In this document: one piece after another, positions 44,273 to 52,794 of the stretch
Layout of the letters: every line of letters begins with the position of its first letter
How positions within the stretch are numbered: position 1 is the first letter of the stretch
Assembly (NCBI RefSeq): GCF_042651065.1
Contig: NZ_JBHSCH010000004.1
Coordinates: 189,300-253,299 of the forward strand
Source of the DNA: Pseudoroseomonas aestuarii
GTDB lineage: Bacteria > Pseudomonadota > Alphaproteobacteria > Acetobacterales > Acetobacteraceae
Reading direction: 5' to 3'
DNA length: 64,000 nucleotides
Program-made: the position numbers and the translations under genes
The notes under the pieces: model-generated
Told to the model about the DNA's origin: nothing
Seen by the model: the letters and a program-made list of their open reading frames with translations, nothing else
Database searches by the model: none

Positions 44273-45240
44273 GCCTGCACCTGAACCGCCGCGCCCTGCT
44301 GCTGGGCGCCGCCGCGCTGTCGGCGCCGCTGGCTGCCCCGCGCCTGCTCCGCGCCCAGTCCCCGCTGCGCGTCGGCGACCAGCGCGGCAATGCCCGCGCG
44401 GTGATGGAGGCCGCCGGCGTGCTGAAGGACCTCGAGGGCCGGATCACCTGGAGCGAATTCCCCGCCGCCGCGCCGCTGGTGGAGGCGCTGAACGCCGGCG
44501 CCATCGACACCGGGCTGGTGGGGGACGCGCCCTTCACCTTCGGCGCCGCCGCCGGCGTGCCGGCCAAGGCCATCGCCGCGACGCGGCAGAAGCAGGACGG
44601 GCTGGCCATCCTGGTGCCGAAGGACAGCCCTATTCGCTCCTTCGCCGACCTGAAGGGCAAGCGCATCGCCACGGGGCGAGGCTCGATCGGCCACCAGCTG
44701 GTGCTGGCGGCGCTGGAGGCGAACAAGCTGCCGCAGGATGCCGTGATCTTCGTCTTCCTGCTGCCTTCGGATGCCAAGGCGGCCTACAGCAGCGGCGCGG
44801 TCGAGGCCTGGTCCACCTGGGAGCCCTATGTCTCGCAGGAGGAGGTGCTGGCCGGCTCCCGCCGGGTGCAGGACGGCAACGGCATCACCCCCGGCCTCAG
44901 CTTCCAGGCGGCGCGGGACGACGCCATCGCCGCCCGCCGTCCGGAGCTGGAGGACTTTGTCCGTCGCCTCGCCCGGGCGCGGGCCTGGGCCAACGGGAAC
45001 ATCCCGGCCTATGCGAAGAGCTGGTCCGAGCTGATGAAGGTGCCGGAGCCGGTGGCCCTGCAATGGTTCGAGCGCGCCCGCACCCGCGTGGTGCCGATCG
45101 ACGACGCGGTGGTGGCGGACGAGCAGGGGAATATCGATCTTTATACCCGCGCGGGGCTGGTGCGCCGGCGGGTTCGCGCCGAGGATATCCTCGACCGGAG
45201 CTTCGCGGCGGCGATCGCCGCGGGCAACGCGGCGGCATAA
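44269..45240 (+). CDS. ssuA: Aliphatic sulfonate ABC transporter substrate-binding protein SsuA
   Basis: A 323-aa periplasmic binding protein of the NMT1/SsuA family. Signal region NRRALLLGAAALSAPLAAPR, then LRVGDQRGNARAVMEAAGVL, ITWSEFPAAAPLVEALNAGA, DTGLVGDAPFTFGAAAGVP and KGKRIATGRGSIGHQLVLAA. ATG at 44269 overlaps the ssuD stop (ATGA). The 3' end carries a short duplication: a 20-bp sequence at 45217-45236 recurs at 45246-45265, just past the stop. Confidence 0.92.
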   Translation: MSLHLNRRALLLGAAALSAPLAAPRLLRAQSPLRVGDQRGNARAVMEAAGVLKDLEGRITWSEFPAAAPLVEALNAGAIDTGLVGDAPFTFGAAAGVPAKAIAATRQKQDGLAILVPKDSPIRSFADLKGKRIATGRGSIGHQLVLAALEANKLPQDAVIFVFLLPSDAKAAYSSGAVEAWSTWEPYVSQEEVLAGSRRVQDGNGITPGLSFQAARDDAIAARRPELEDFVRRLARARAWANGNIPAYAKSWSELMKVPEPVALQWFERARTRVVPIDDAVVADEQGNIDLYTRAGLVRRRVRAEDILDRSFAAAIAAGNAAA

Positions 45241-45265
45241 CACCTGCCGCGGGCAACGCGGCGGC
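45217..45265 (+). repeat. Tandem duplication of the ssuA gene end
   Basis: GCCGCGGGCAACGCGGCGGC occurs at 45217-45236 and again, identical, at 45246-45265. Each copy is followed by a stop codon (TAA, then TGA) and would read A-A-G-N-A-A-A-stop in its own frame. This looks like a 29-bp tandem duplication whose second copy is now outside the gene. Confidence 0.8.
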
Positions 45266-45303
45266 CTGAGACCCGCCGCCGGATCGAGAGGGAGCCAGAC
45301 ACC

Positions 45304-45798
45304 ATGCCGCATGACGGCCACGACCACAGCCATGACGTCCCCGAGGATGGCTGGAAGCACAGCGGCGTCCGGGTGATCCCGGGCGACAGCCTGGACACCA
45401 ACACCGCCAGCACGCCGGGCATGAACCGCGCCGCCGCCATCAACGCGGCGCGCGTGGGCGCGCAGAAGATCTGGGCTGGCACGGTTCACATCCATGCCAA
45501 TGCCAAGACCGGCGCGCACCACCACGGCCCGCTGGAGAGCGTGATCTACGTGGTGAAGGGCCGCGCCCGCATGCGCTGGGGCGAGAAGCTGGAATTCGTG
45601 GCCGAGGCCGGCCCGGGCGACTTCATCTACGTGCCGCCCTACGTGCCGCACCAGGAGATCAACGCCTCCACGGACGAGACGCTGGAATGCGTGCTGGTGC
45701 GCTCGGACAACGAGGCGGTGGTGGTGAACCTCGACATCGAGCCGGCGGAGAAGCCGGAGAACGTTCCCTGGATCGACCCGATCCACAAGCACCCCTGA
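45304..45798 (+). CDS. Cupin domain protein with His-rich N-terminus
   Basis: A 164-aa single-domain cupin. Metal-ligand motif 1 is GAHHHGPLESVIYVVKGRAR and motif 2 is GDFIYVPPYVPHQEINAS, giving a complete His/Glu set. The N-terminus MPHDGHDHSHD could bind extra metal. It is the last gene of the ssu operon (63 bp after ssuA), so it may sense or oxidise a sulfonate-derived compound; such cupins occur in sulfonate and dioxygenase loci, but the reaction is not known. Confidence 0.87.
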   Translation: MPHDGHDHSHDVPEDGWKHSGVRVIPGDSLDTNTASTPGMNRAAAINAARVGAQKIWAGTVHIHANAKTGAHHHGPLESVIYVVKGRARMRWGEKLEFVAEAGPGDFIYVPPYVPHQEINASTDETLECVLVRSDNEAVVVNLDIEPAEKPENVPWIDPIHKHP

Positions 45799-45816
45799 GG
45801 CTGCGCGCAGCGGACG

Positions 45817-45852
45817 GGAAAGGGCCGGGGCGGGGACGCCCCGGCCCTTTCC
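45817..45852. terminator. 15-bp bidirectional hairpin after the ssu operon
   Basis: A perfect 15-bp stem (45817-45831 with 45838-45852; arms GGAAAGGGCCGGGGC and GCCCCGGCCCTTTCC) closes a six-base loop between the cupin gene (plus) and the MYG1 gene (minus). The AAA/TTT steps are inside the stem and no T-run follows, so it is a likely but not classic terminator. Confidence 0.7.
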
Positions 45853-45871
45853 GCATTCAGCTCCCCAGGAT

Positions 45872-46801
45872 TCAGCTTCCCAGGGCGATGGCCTTGCGCG
45901 CCATCTCCCGCGCGCCGTCCCGCGTGCGGGCGGCGCCGACGAAGCGGCGCAGATGGGTGAACACCGCGTCGGGCACGCCGCTCGCCTCGGCCAGGGCCGC
46001 GTCCTGCAGCCCGGCCCAGGCCTCGGGCAGCGGCAGGCGCTGGGCGAAGGAGCCCGGCTCGGGCGGCATGGCATCGACCATCCAGTTGCCGTTCGAGGCG
46101 GGGTAGAGGGCGAAGAGCACCGGCAGGTTGTGGGTGAAGACGGCGCCCTTCCAGGGCATGCCGCGCTCCAGCTCCAGCACGCGCGGGTCGGCGGAGCGGG
46201 CATGGGCGGCCAGCACCTCGGCATCGGCCGCCATGCGGCCGCGCAGCACCTCCACCCGGCGGCGCAGCACGCCCTCGGCCAGGGCGGCGGCTTCCAGGAA
46301 GGCGGCATCGGCCGCGGCGTCGCCGCCCGCGGAATCCCAGCCCGGGTTGAAGTCGCCGACGAGGGCGGCGAGGCCCAGCACGTCCCGCTCCGGCGCCGTG
46401 CCGTTGTCGATCTCGTCGATGCGGCGGACCACCGTCTGGTCGATCTCGGCGGCGATGGCGGCGGCGAAGCCGGCGGCCTCGGGTGGCAGGATCGCCCGCA
46501 CGGCGGCATGGCCATGGGTCTGCCAGATCAGCCCGGCGGCGCTGTAGGGGGTGCCGTCGGCGCGGGTGGGGGCGCCGCGCTGGTGGTGGTCGAAGCGCCG
46601 GGCCTCGGCATCGTAGCGGGCGCCGACATCCCAGACGATGTCGGCGGCGGCGATGATGGCGGCGTCCCGCGTGCGGGTCAGCGTGTGGTCCTCGCCCGCC
46701 TTGCCCAGCCCCAGCGCCAGGCGCAGCACGCCATAGGCAAAGACCTCGTCGCAATGGAACTTGCCGCTGTGGGTGACGAGGCGGAGGCGGGGCTCGGACA
46801 T
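45872..46801 (-). CDS. MYG1-family DHH-like metal-dependent protein
   Basis: A 309-aa protein of the MYG1 (UPF0160) family, with a DHH-phosphoesterase-like active site: LVTHSGKFHCDEVFAYGVLR, DVGARYDAEARRFDHHQRG and AAEIDQTVVRRIDEIDNG. Eukaryotic MYG1 is a 3'-5' RNA exonuclease of nucleus and mitochondria; bacterial homologues are uncharacterised, so RNA processing is an inference. It is divergent from the VOC gene. Confidence 0.88.
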   Translation of the reverse strand: MSEPRLRLVTHSGKFHCDEVFAYGVLRLALGLGKAGEDHTLTRTRDAAIIAAADIVWDVGARYDAEARRFDHHQRGAPTRADGTPYSAAGLIWQTHGHAAVRAILPPEAAGFAAAIAAEIDQTVVRRIDEIDNGTAPERDVLGLAALVGDFNPGWDSAGGDAAADAAFLEAAALAEGVLRRRVEVLRGRMAADAEVLAAHARSADPRVLELERGMPWKGAVFTHNLPVLFALYPASNGNWMVDAMPPEPGSFAQRLPLPEAWAGLQDAALAEASGVPDAVFTHLRRFVGAARTRDGAREMARKAIALGS

Positions 46802-46937
46802 ATGGGGAGAACTCTCGGTCTGCGAGGCGGAGGGCAGCAGCTACACGCTTCCGCGCCCCGCGTCAGCCCCGCCGCGCCGGTTTGACGCTGCGCCGCGCTT
46901 GTCGGACAAGTGGAGGCTCATCCAAGGAGGACGCGGA

Positions 46938-47321
46938 ATGACCGCCTGCCGCATCGACCACCTGCACCTGCGCAGCCCCGACCCGGAGGCGGCCGCCCGC
47001 TTCTACGTCTCGGCGCTGGATGCGCGGGAAACCGGCCGCCAGGACGTCAATGGCGCGCTGCGGATCATGCTGGATCTCGGCGGGCTGATGCTGTTCATCG
47101 AGGCCGTGCCGCCCGAGACGCCGAAGCCGCCGCCCGCACCCTTCCAGGGCATCGAGCATATCGGCCTGACGGTGCCGGACCTGGATGCCGCCATCGCCGA
47201 GCTGGCGGGGAAGGGCGTGCCGCTCACCTCCGGCCCGCGCGAGGTGCGCCCCGGCCTGCGCATCGCCTTCATCGACGCCCCCGACAAGGTGCGCATCGAG
47301 CTGCTGGAACGCCGCGGCTGA
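46938..47321 (+). CDS. VOC-family (glyoxalase / methylmalonyl-CoA epimerase-like) protein
   Basis: A 127-aa protein with two beta-alpha-beta-beta-beta modules. Metal ligands probably His in RIDHLHLRSPDPEAAARFY, Glu in LMLFIEA, His in IEHIGLTVPDLDAAI and Glu in VRIELLERRG, the pattern of glyoxalase I and methylmalonyl-CoA epimerase. The ATG at 46938 follows AAGGAGGACGCGGA. Its stop runs into hairpin element copy 2, and the next gene converges on it. Confidence 0.87.
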   Translation: MTACRIDHLHLRSPDPEAAARFYVSALDARETGRQDVNGALRIMLDLGGLMLFIEAVPPETPKPPPAPFQGIEHIGLTVPDLDAAIAELAGKGVPLTSGPREVRPGLRIAFIDAPDKVRIELLERRG

Positions 47322-47374
47322 ACTGACAGAAAAAGATGAGAGGGGTCTGGGGAGAGAATTCCTTCTCTCCCCGG
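47322..47374 (+). repeat. Intergenic hairpin element, copy 2 of 3 (covarying stem)
   Basis: After the VOC stop codon comes ACTGACAGAAAAAGATGAG, the same lead as copy 1. The hairpin stem is GGGGAGAGAA (47349-47358) with TTCTCTCCCC (47363-47372), closing the same TTCC loop. Compared with copy 1 the stem sequence differs on both sides by matching changes, so pairing is kept while sequence is not. It ends just before the convergent lactonase gene. Confidence 0.7.
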
Positions 47375-47380
47375 TCTTCC

Positions 47381-48265
47381 TCAGAAGGCGAGGTCCCTGG
47401 CCTCCGGCACCAGCCGGTAGCCCTGGGCATCCTTCGCCAGCCGGGCGCAGCCCGGGAAATGCACGTGCATCCCCACGAAGCGCTGCCGGTCGGCCGCCAC
47501 CCGGTCGAAGACGCGGCGCCGTGTCTCGGCGGCCTGGGCCGGGTCCACGTCGAACTGCATGGTCACCTCCGGCCGCGCCACCTGCACTTCCGGCACATGC
47601 ACGATGTCGCCCCAGATCAGCAGGCTGTCCTCGCCGGAGGCGATCAGGTAGCCGCAATGCCCCGGCGTGTGGCCGGGAAGATGCACGGCGGTGACGCCGG
47701 GGAAGATCTCCGCCCTGTCCGCGAACAGGGCCAGCCGGTCGCGGTAGGGCGCGACCTGGGTGCGGGCGGCGGCGAAATAGGGCACGCCCTGGCCGCTGGC
47801 GCCGGCGCGGCTGGCGGCGCCTTCATCCTCCCAGTAGGCCAGCTCCGCCGCGTGCATCCCGAGCGTCGCGCCGGGGAAGATGGCCTGGCCCGAGGCATCC
47901 GCCAGCGCGTTGGAATGGTCGGGGTGCAGATGGGTCAGCAGCACCGTGTCGATCTCGCCCGGCGCCACGCCGGCGGCGGCGAGGTTGCCGAGCATCTTCC
48001 CGGCGCTCGCCTGGAGGCTGCCGCCGCAGCCGGTATCCACCAGCGCCGCCCGCCCGCCGGCGCGGATCAGGAAGGTGTTGACGGAGGTGCGGCGCGGCGT
48101 CGGCCGGAAGCTCTCCGTCAGCAGCCGGTCGATCTCCTCCGGCGCGATGTTCTGCAGCACCGCGTTGGAGGCGTTGAGGAAGCCGTCGCTGACTGCGGTG
48201 ACGACGATCTCGCCGACACGCAGATGGTGCAGGCCGGGAACCTGCTCGGTGGGAAGCGGGGGCAA
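47381..48265 (-). CDS. Metallo-beta-lactamase-fold hydrolase (lactonase-like)
   Basis: A 294-aa MBL-fold enzyme. Zinc motif LLTHLHPDHSNALAD (HxHxDH), further ligands in LPGHTPGHCGYLI (His) and LLIWGDIVHV (Asp), with a final His in MHVHFPGCAR. The order and spacing resemble quorum-quenching and other lactonases. The start is probably TTG at 48265, with an AGAGGA ribosome site 9 nt upstream; no ATG or GTG is available before the conserved region. Last gene of the liv-lactonase operon. Confidence 0.85.
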   Translation of the reverse strand: MPPLPTEQVPGLHHLRVGEIVVTAVSDGFLNASNAVLQNIAPEEIDRLLTESFRPTPRRTSVNTFLIRAGGRAALVDTGCGGSLQASAGKMLGNLAAAGVAPGEIDTVLLTHLHPDHSNALADASGQAIFPGATLGMHAAELAYWEDEGAASRAGASGQGVPYFAAARTQVAPYRDRLALFADRAEIFPGVTAVHLPGHTPGHCGYLIASGEDSLLIWGDIVHVPEVQVARPEVTMQFDVDPAQAAETRRRVFDRVAADRQRFVGMHVHFPGCARLAKDAQGYRLVPEARDLAF

Positions 48266-48279
48266 GGGGCGCCGTCCTC

Positions 48280-49206
48280 TCAGGCCGTCTCGTGGTTCAG
48301 CACCAGCCCGGCCTCGTGCCAGGGCATCGAGACCAGCTTGCCGGTGGTGGAGAGGGTGATGTAGGCGGTGCGCCGGTCCGCGCCGCCGAAGCAGATGTTG
48401 GTGGGCATCACCTCCGGCATCTTCTCGACATGCAGGATCTGGCCATCGGGCGAGACGGTGGTGATCTCGCCGCTCACCAGGGTCGCCACGCAGATATTGC
48501 CGGCGGCGGTGACGGCCAGGCTGTCCAGCCGCCGGAAGCCGGGGAACTGGCAGACCAGCGTGCCGCCATGCACCACCGGCCAGGGGTTCTTGCGCAGCTC
48601 GCCGGGGCCGAGGATCTCCCACGACCAGAGGCGCCCCGTCTCCGTCTCCGCCACGTACAGGGTGCGGCCATCCGGCGAGAGGCCGATGCCGTTGCCGCCG
48701 CCGGGGATGGGGTGCGCCGCCTCGACGATGCGCGAGCCATCCGCCGCCGCCCAGTAGACGCCGCCATGGTCGCGGTCCCGCGCCCGCACCTTGCCGAGAT
48801 CGGTGAACCAGAGGCCGCCCTGGTTGTCGAACACCAGGTCGTTCGGGCCGCGCAGGGGGCGGCCATCGCATTCGGTGTAGAGCACCGTGACCGCGCCCGT
48901 GGCGGGGTCGATGCGCTCGATGCGGCCGCCCGAGTAATCCTCGGGCTGGTGCGTGGGGCGCAGGAGGCCCGGCTCCTCATGCCAGCCGAAGCCGCCATTG
49001 TTGCAGAGGTAGAGCTGGCCGTCTGGGCCCATCGCCAGGCCATTCGGGCCGCCGCCGGGGCGGGCGATGACGCTGCGCGTGCCGTCCGGCGCGATGCGGC
49101 TGACCACCTGGGCGGCGATCTCCACCAGGGCGATGGAGCCGTCGGGCAGCGCCACGGGACCCTCGGGGAAGCGCAGCCCCTCGGCCAGAACCTTCAACTC
49201 AGACAT
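48280..49206 (-). CDS. SMP-30/gluconolactonase-family protein
   Basis: A 308-aa six-bladed beta-propeller lactonase. Metal-site residues are expected in GLRFPEGPVALPDG (Glu), GGPNGLAMGPDGQL and RGPNDLVFDNQGGLWFTD (Asn), and GGGNGIGLSPDGRTLYVAET (Asn/Asp). Members hydrolyse sugar or aromatic-derived lactones. It lies between the muconolactone isomerase-like gene (74 bp upstream, separated by hairpin copy 3) and the MBL gene (14 bp downstream). Confidence 0.9.
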   Translation of the reverse strand: MSELKVLAEGLRFPEGPVALPDGSIALVEIAAQVVSRIAPDGTRSVIARPGGGPNGLAMGPDGQLYLCNNGGFGWHEEPGLLRPTHQPEDYSGGRIERIDPATGAVTVLYTECDGRPLRGPNDLVFDNQGGLWFTDLGKVRARDRDHGGVYWAAADGSRIVEAAHPIPGGGNGIGLSPDGRTLYVAETETGRLWSWEILGPGELRKNPWPVVHGGTLVCQFPGFRRLDSLAVTAAGNICVATLVSGEITTVSPDGQILHVEKMPEVMPTNICFGGADRRTAYITLSTTGKLVSMPWHEAGLVLNHETA

Positions 49207-49234
49207 GTTCGACGTTCCTCCAGCCAGTCAAAGT

Positions 49235-49274
49235 GCGGGGGAAGGAATTCCCCCGCGCCCCCATCTTCTTTCTG
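49235..49274 (-). repeat. Intergenic hairpin element, copy 3 of 3
   Basis: On the minus strand, shortly after the muconolactone isomerase-like stop, comes TGCAGAAAGAAGATGGGGGC and then a stem GCGGGGGAA / TTCCCCCGC (49248-49256 and 49235-49243) with a TTCC loop on that strand. It is nearly identical to copy 1 and sits in the same place: just after a stop codon, in the same orientation as the upstream gene, before the next gene of the operon (SMP-30). Confidence 0.7.
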
Positions 49275-49280
49275 CAAGTT

Positions 49281-49556
49281 TCAGATCGCGGAGGGGTGGC
49301 GGGCCAGCGGCGTCACCTGGATGTCCATGTAGGGAAACAAGGGCAGGCTGCTCAGCAGCGCGTGCAGCGCATCGGCGTCCGGCACGTCGATGATCGAGAT
49401 GTTGGCGTAGCGGCCGGCCACGCGCCACAGATGCGGCCACTTGCCCTGGCGCTGGAGGTCCTGCGCCACGGCCTTCTCGCGCGCCTTGATGTCATCCGCC
49501 TGCGCGGCGGGCATGTCGTGCGGCAGGCGCACTTCCATCTGGACATGGAACAGCAT
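49281..49556 (-). CDS. Muconolactone delta-isomerase-like protein
   Basis: A 91-aa small protein of the CatC family. The N-terminus MLFHVQMEVRLPHDMPAAQA and the internal GKWPHLWRVAGRYANISIID with LHALLSSLPLFPYMDIQVTP match muconolactone isomerase, a ferredoxin-like-fold enzyme of the catechol branch of the beta-ketoadipate pathway. No catA or catB is adjacent; the neighbours are a transporter and two lactonases, so it may isomerise a related lactone. It starts 13 bp after livF on the same strand. Confidence 0.87.
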   Translation of the reverse strand: MLFHVQMEVRLPHDMPAAQADDIKAREKAVAQDLQRQGKWPHLWRVAGRYANISIIDVPDADALHALLSSLPLFPYMDIQVTPLARHPSAI

Positions 49557-49568
49557 GGGGTCTTCTCC

Positions 49569-50303
49569 TCAGAACATTTCCATCAGGCGGGCATGGTCGG
49601 ACAGGTCGGCGGGCACGCCGCGGAAGATGATGCGGCCGGACTTCATCACCGCCACGCGGTCGGAGACTGCGAAGGCCTCGCCCACATTCTGCTCGACCAG
49701 CAGGATCGTCATGCCGCTGCGCTGTTGCAGCGCGCGGATCGGCGTCATCAGGTCCTGGAAGGTCTTGGGCGCCAGGCCGATGGAGGGCTCGTCCAGCAGC
49801 AGGATGGAAGGGCGGGAGAGCAGCGCGCGGCCGATCGAGACCATCTGCTGCTGCCCGCCCGAGAGGGTGCCGGCGCGCCGCGTCCAGAACTCGCGGATGC
49901 GCGGCAGCACCTCCAGCACCTCCTCCGTGCGGCGGGCGCCCTCGGCGGCGTCGAGCCGGGCGGACCACAGCGCCAGCTCGAAATTCTCCCGCACCGCGAG
50001 GCCGGGAAAGACGCCGCGCCCCTCGGGCACGAAGGCCACGCCCTCGCGTGCCATCTGGTCCGGGCGCGGCACGATGGCCTGCCCGCGCAGGTGGATGCTG
50101 CCGCTGTTCGGCGTGAGCAGGCCGAACAGCAGCTTCATCAGCGTGGACTTGCCGGCGCCGTTGTGGCCGACGAGGCAGAGCACCTCGCCCTGCGGCACCT
50201 CGAGGTCGAGACCCGAGAGCACCTCGCGCCCGCCATAGCCGGCGCCGAGGCCGCGCACGGCGAGCGCCGGCGGCGCCGCCTGGGGCTGGAGTGAGGCGCT
50301 CAT
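49569..50303 (-). CDS. livF: Branched-chain-type ABC transporter ATP-binding protein LivF
   Basis: A 244-aa ABC ATPase of the HAAT family. Walker A VGHNGAGKSTLMK, Q-loop VPEGRGVFPGLAV, signature LSGGQQQMVSIGRAL, Walker B ILLLDEPSIGLAP and H-loop LVEQNV. The EGRG..FPxLxVxENF and EPSxGLAP phrases mark LivF rather than LivG. Its start overlaps the livG stop by 4 bp (ATGA). Confidence 0.92.
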   Translation of the reverse strand: MSASLQPQAAPPALAVRGLGAGYGGREVLSGLDLEVPQGEVLCLVGHNGAGKSTLMKLLFGLLTPNSGSIHLRGQAIVPRPDQMAREGVAFVPEGRGVFPGLAVRENFELALWSARLDAAEGARRTEEVLEVLPRIREFWTRRAGTLSGGQQQMVSIGRALLSRPSILLLDEPSIGLAPKTFQDLMTPIRALQQRSGMTILLVEQNVGEAFAVSDRVAVMKSGRIIFRGVPADLSDHARLMEMF

Positions 50304-51049
50304 GTGCGGCGCTCCCCGAAATAGATGCCGATCAGCTCCGGATCGCGCAGGATCTCCTGCGGCTCGCCCTCGGCCAGCTTGGCGCCACGGTCGAGGAAGG
50401 CGATGCGGTCCGCGAGCTCCGTGACGATGTCGAGGTTGTGCTCGATCAGGCAGATGGTGACGCCCTCCGCCGCCGCCTGCCGCACCAGCGAGACGAAGCG
50501 GGCGCGCGAGTTCACGTCGAGCCCCGAGGCCGGCTCGTCGAGCAGCCAGATGCGCGAGCCCGTCGCCAGGATGCGGGCCACCGAGAGGAACTTCCGCTCG
50601 GCATAGGCGAGGTCCATGGCCCGCGCCCCGGCCTGGGCGGTGAGGCCGGTGCGCTCCAGCGCCTGGTCCACCGCCGCCTCCCGCGCGCGGCGGGCGGAGC
50701 GCCCGCCCGGCTGCCACAGCCAGGCGGTGTGCTCGATGGCGGCGAGCACGTTCTCCCGTACCGTCATGCGGCCGAACAGCCGCAGGTCCTGGAAGCTGCG
50801 CGCCACGCCCATGCGGGCGATGTGGTGCGGCGAGCGGCCACGGATCGAGGCGCCGTCGAGCAGCACCTCGCCGGAATCGGCCTCGATGTTGCCGGTGATG
50901 AGGTTGAACAGCGTGGTCTTGCCCGCGCCATTCGGCCCGACCAGCGCGGTGAGCACGCCGGGGCGCAGGTCCATGTCGACCTTCTGCACCGCGGCCAGCC
51001 CGCCGAACTTCTTGTCCAGCCCGCGGACGGAGAGCAGCGGCGCGCTCAT
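50300..51049 (-). CDS. livG: Branched-chain-type ABC transporter ATP-binding protein LivG
   Basis: A 249-aa ABC ATPase. Walker A VGPNGAGKTTLFN, the GVARSFQDLRLFGRMTVREN Q-loop region typical of LivG, a modified signature (AYAERKFLSVARIL instead of LSGGQ-type LxYGxQR), Walker B IWLLDEPASGLD and H-loop LIEHNLD. The degenerate signature helix (no GGQ) is within what is seen in LivG proteins. Overlaps livM and livF by 4 bp each. Confidence 0.92.
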   Translation of the reverse strand: MSAPLLSVRGLDKKFGGLAAVQKVDMDLRPGVLTALVGPNGAGKTTLFNLITGNIEADSGEVLLDGASIRGRSPHHIARMGVARSFQDLRLFGRMTVRENVLAAIEHTAWLWQPGGRSARRAREAAVDQALERTGLTAQAGARAMDLAYAERKFLSVARILATGSRIWLLDEPASGLDVNSRARFVSLVRQAAAEGVTICLIEHNLDIVTELADRIAFLDRGAKLAEGEPQEILRDPELIGIYFGERRT

Positions 51050-51924
51050 CGGCGCCCCGCCGACTGGCCGGCGATGCCCGCGGGCCGGAAGATCATCAGC
51101 AATGCCATGGCCAGACCGTAGATGAACTGTTGCACCGCGCCGATCTGCGTCGGCGGGATGAAGGGCAGGAAGGAGAGGGCGGCGGGCAGCAGCAGCAGCA
51201 GCAGCACGCCGACCAGCGGCCCCGCCAGCGTCGCCGTGCCGCCGATGATGACCATGGCCATGATCAGGATCGACTGCTCCAGCGTGAAGCTCTCGACGTT
51301 GACGAACATCATGTAGAAGGAGAACAGCGCGCCGCCGACGCCGGCCAAGGCGCAGCCCAGCACCACCACCAGCGTCTTGAGCTGCCGCACATCCTTGCCG
51401 AAGGCCTCCGCCGCGCTCTCGCTGTCGCGGATCGCCATCAGCGCGCGGCCGAAGCTGCCGCGCATCAGCAGGCGGATGGCGAGCAGGATCAGCCCGAGGA
51501 TGATGAGGCAGAGGGTGAGGAAGGTGCCCTGCGCCGAGACATCGAAGCCGAGCAGGGTGGGCAGCGGGATGCCGACCAGCCCGCCATGCCCGCCGGTGAA
51601 GCCGTGCGCCTCGGAGAACACCGTCACCGCCATCATCTGCAGGCCGAGGCTGGCGGCGACGAAATACTCGCCCCTTACGCGCAGCGCCGGCAGGGCGAGG
51701 CCGAGCGAGAGCAGCGCCGCCAGCGCCCCGCCCGCGAGGCAGGCCAGCAGCACGTCCGGCACCACCAGCATGGCCACCTGCGCGCCGGCATAGGCGCCGA
51801 GGCCGAAGAAGACCGCGTGCGCCACGCTGAAGATGCCGGCATAGCCGATCAGCAGGTTCAGGCTGGCGGCCAGGATGCCGAAGATGGTGGCCAGGGTGGC
51901 GAGGTTGAGGAGATAGGCGGTCAT
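51046..51924 (-). CDS. livM: Branched-chain-type ABC transporter permease LivM
   Basis: A 292-aa inner-membrane permease. Typical pieces are ASLNLLIGYAGIFSVAHAVF, LALPALRVRGEYFVAASLGL, GRALMAIRDSESAAEAFGKD (cytoplasmic loop contacting the ATPase) and a C-terminal LLLPAALSFLPFI membrane part. ATG at 51924 overlaps the livH stop. A longer frame to 52008 is rejected because the conserved protein starts with the first helix. Confidence 0.92.
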   Translation of the reverse strand: MTAYLLNLATLATIFGILAASLNLLIGYAGIFSVAHAVFFGLGAYAGAQVAMLVVPDVLLACLAGGALAALLSLGLALPALRVRGEYFVAASLGLQMMAVTVFSEAHGFTGGHGGLVGIPLPTLLGFDVSAQGTFLTLCLIILGLILLAIRLLMRGSFGRALMAIRDSESAAEAFGKDVRQLKTLVVVLGCALAGVGGALFSFYMMFVNVESFTLEQSILIMAMVIIGGTATLAGPLVGVLLLLLLPAALSFLPFIPPTQIGAVQQFIYGLAMALLMIFRPAGIAGQSAGRR

Positions 51925-52790
51925 CGGGTCACCGCCTGGCCGAACAGGCCGCTGGGCTTGAAGAGGATGAAGGCGAACAGCACGACGAAGCCGGCCGCCG
52001 CGCTCCACTGCGTGTCCAGCACGCCGATGACGAGGTTCTCCACCACGCCCAGCAGCAGCCCGGCCAGCGCCGCGCCGCGCAGGCTGCCGATGCCGCCCAC
52101 CACGGCGGCGGCGAGGCTGATCAGCATCACCTGGTGCGAGATGGCCGGCTGCAGGCCGGAGGTCATGGTGGTGAGGATCGCCCCCGGCACCGCCAGCGCC
52201 GAGCCCAGCCCGAAGGCGAGCATGGAGAGGCGGCGGGAGGAGAGGCCATAAGCGCGCAGCAGCTCCGGGTTCTCCGAGAGCGCGCGCAGGCCGATGCCGG
52301 CCCGCGTCCGCTCCAGGAACAGCGTGACCAGCACGAACAGCGCGATGGCGACGCCCGCCGCCACCCAGAAGATGTCGGCGAGATAGATGCCGGGCGCCAC
52401 CTGCCGCGCCATCGTCAGCTCCGAGCTGACGCTGACGAAGCCGCGCCCGAAGCCCAGCTCGATGACGCTCTGCACCACGATGCTCATGCCGAAGGCGGCG
52501 ACGAACACGGTGAAGAAGGAGCCCTCATGCCGCTGGATGGGCCGGTAGACGAAGGCATCCATCGCCAGGCCGAAGGCCACGGCAAGGGCCAGCGCGGCCA
52601 GGATGCCGACCGGCCAGGGCAGGCCGGCATCGGTGCAGGCGAGGTAGGCGTAGCCCGCCAGCGCGAAGGTGGCGCCATGCGCCACGTGGAAGACCCGCGT
52701 GGCGCCGAAGATCAGCGCAAAGCCCGCAGCGGTGAGCGCGTAGATGGCCCCCGTCTGCAGCCCGCTGATGAAAAGCTGGAGAAACAGCAT
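51921..52790 (-). CDS. livH: Branched-chain-type ABC transporter permease LivH
   Basis: A 289-aa inner-membrane permease with about eight helices. Diagnostic motifs: LFISGLQTGAIYALTAAGFA, IFGATRVFHVAHGATFALAG and GIGLRALSENPELLRAYGLS (ATPase contact), VGGIGSLRGAALAGLLLGVV near the end. The ATG at 52790 lies 4 bp after the binding-protein stop. Confidence 0.92.
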   Translation of the reverse strand: MLFLQLFISGLQTGAIYALTAAGFALIFGATRVFHVAHGATFALAGYAYLACTDAGLPWPVGILAALALAVAFGLAMDAFVYRPIQRHEGSFFTVFVAAFGMSIVVQSVIELGFGRGFVSVSSELTMARQVAPGIYLADIFWVAAGVAIALFVLVTLFLERTRAGIGLRALSENPELLRAYGLSSRRLSMLAFGLGSALAVPGAILTTMTSGLQPAISHQVMLISLAAAVVGGIGSLRGAALAGLLLGVVENLVIGVLDTQWSAAAGFVVLFAFILFKPSGLFGQAVTR

Positions 52791-52794
52791 TGAA

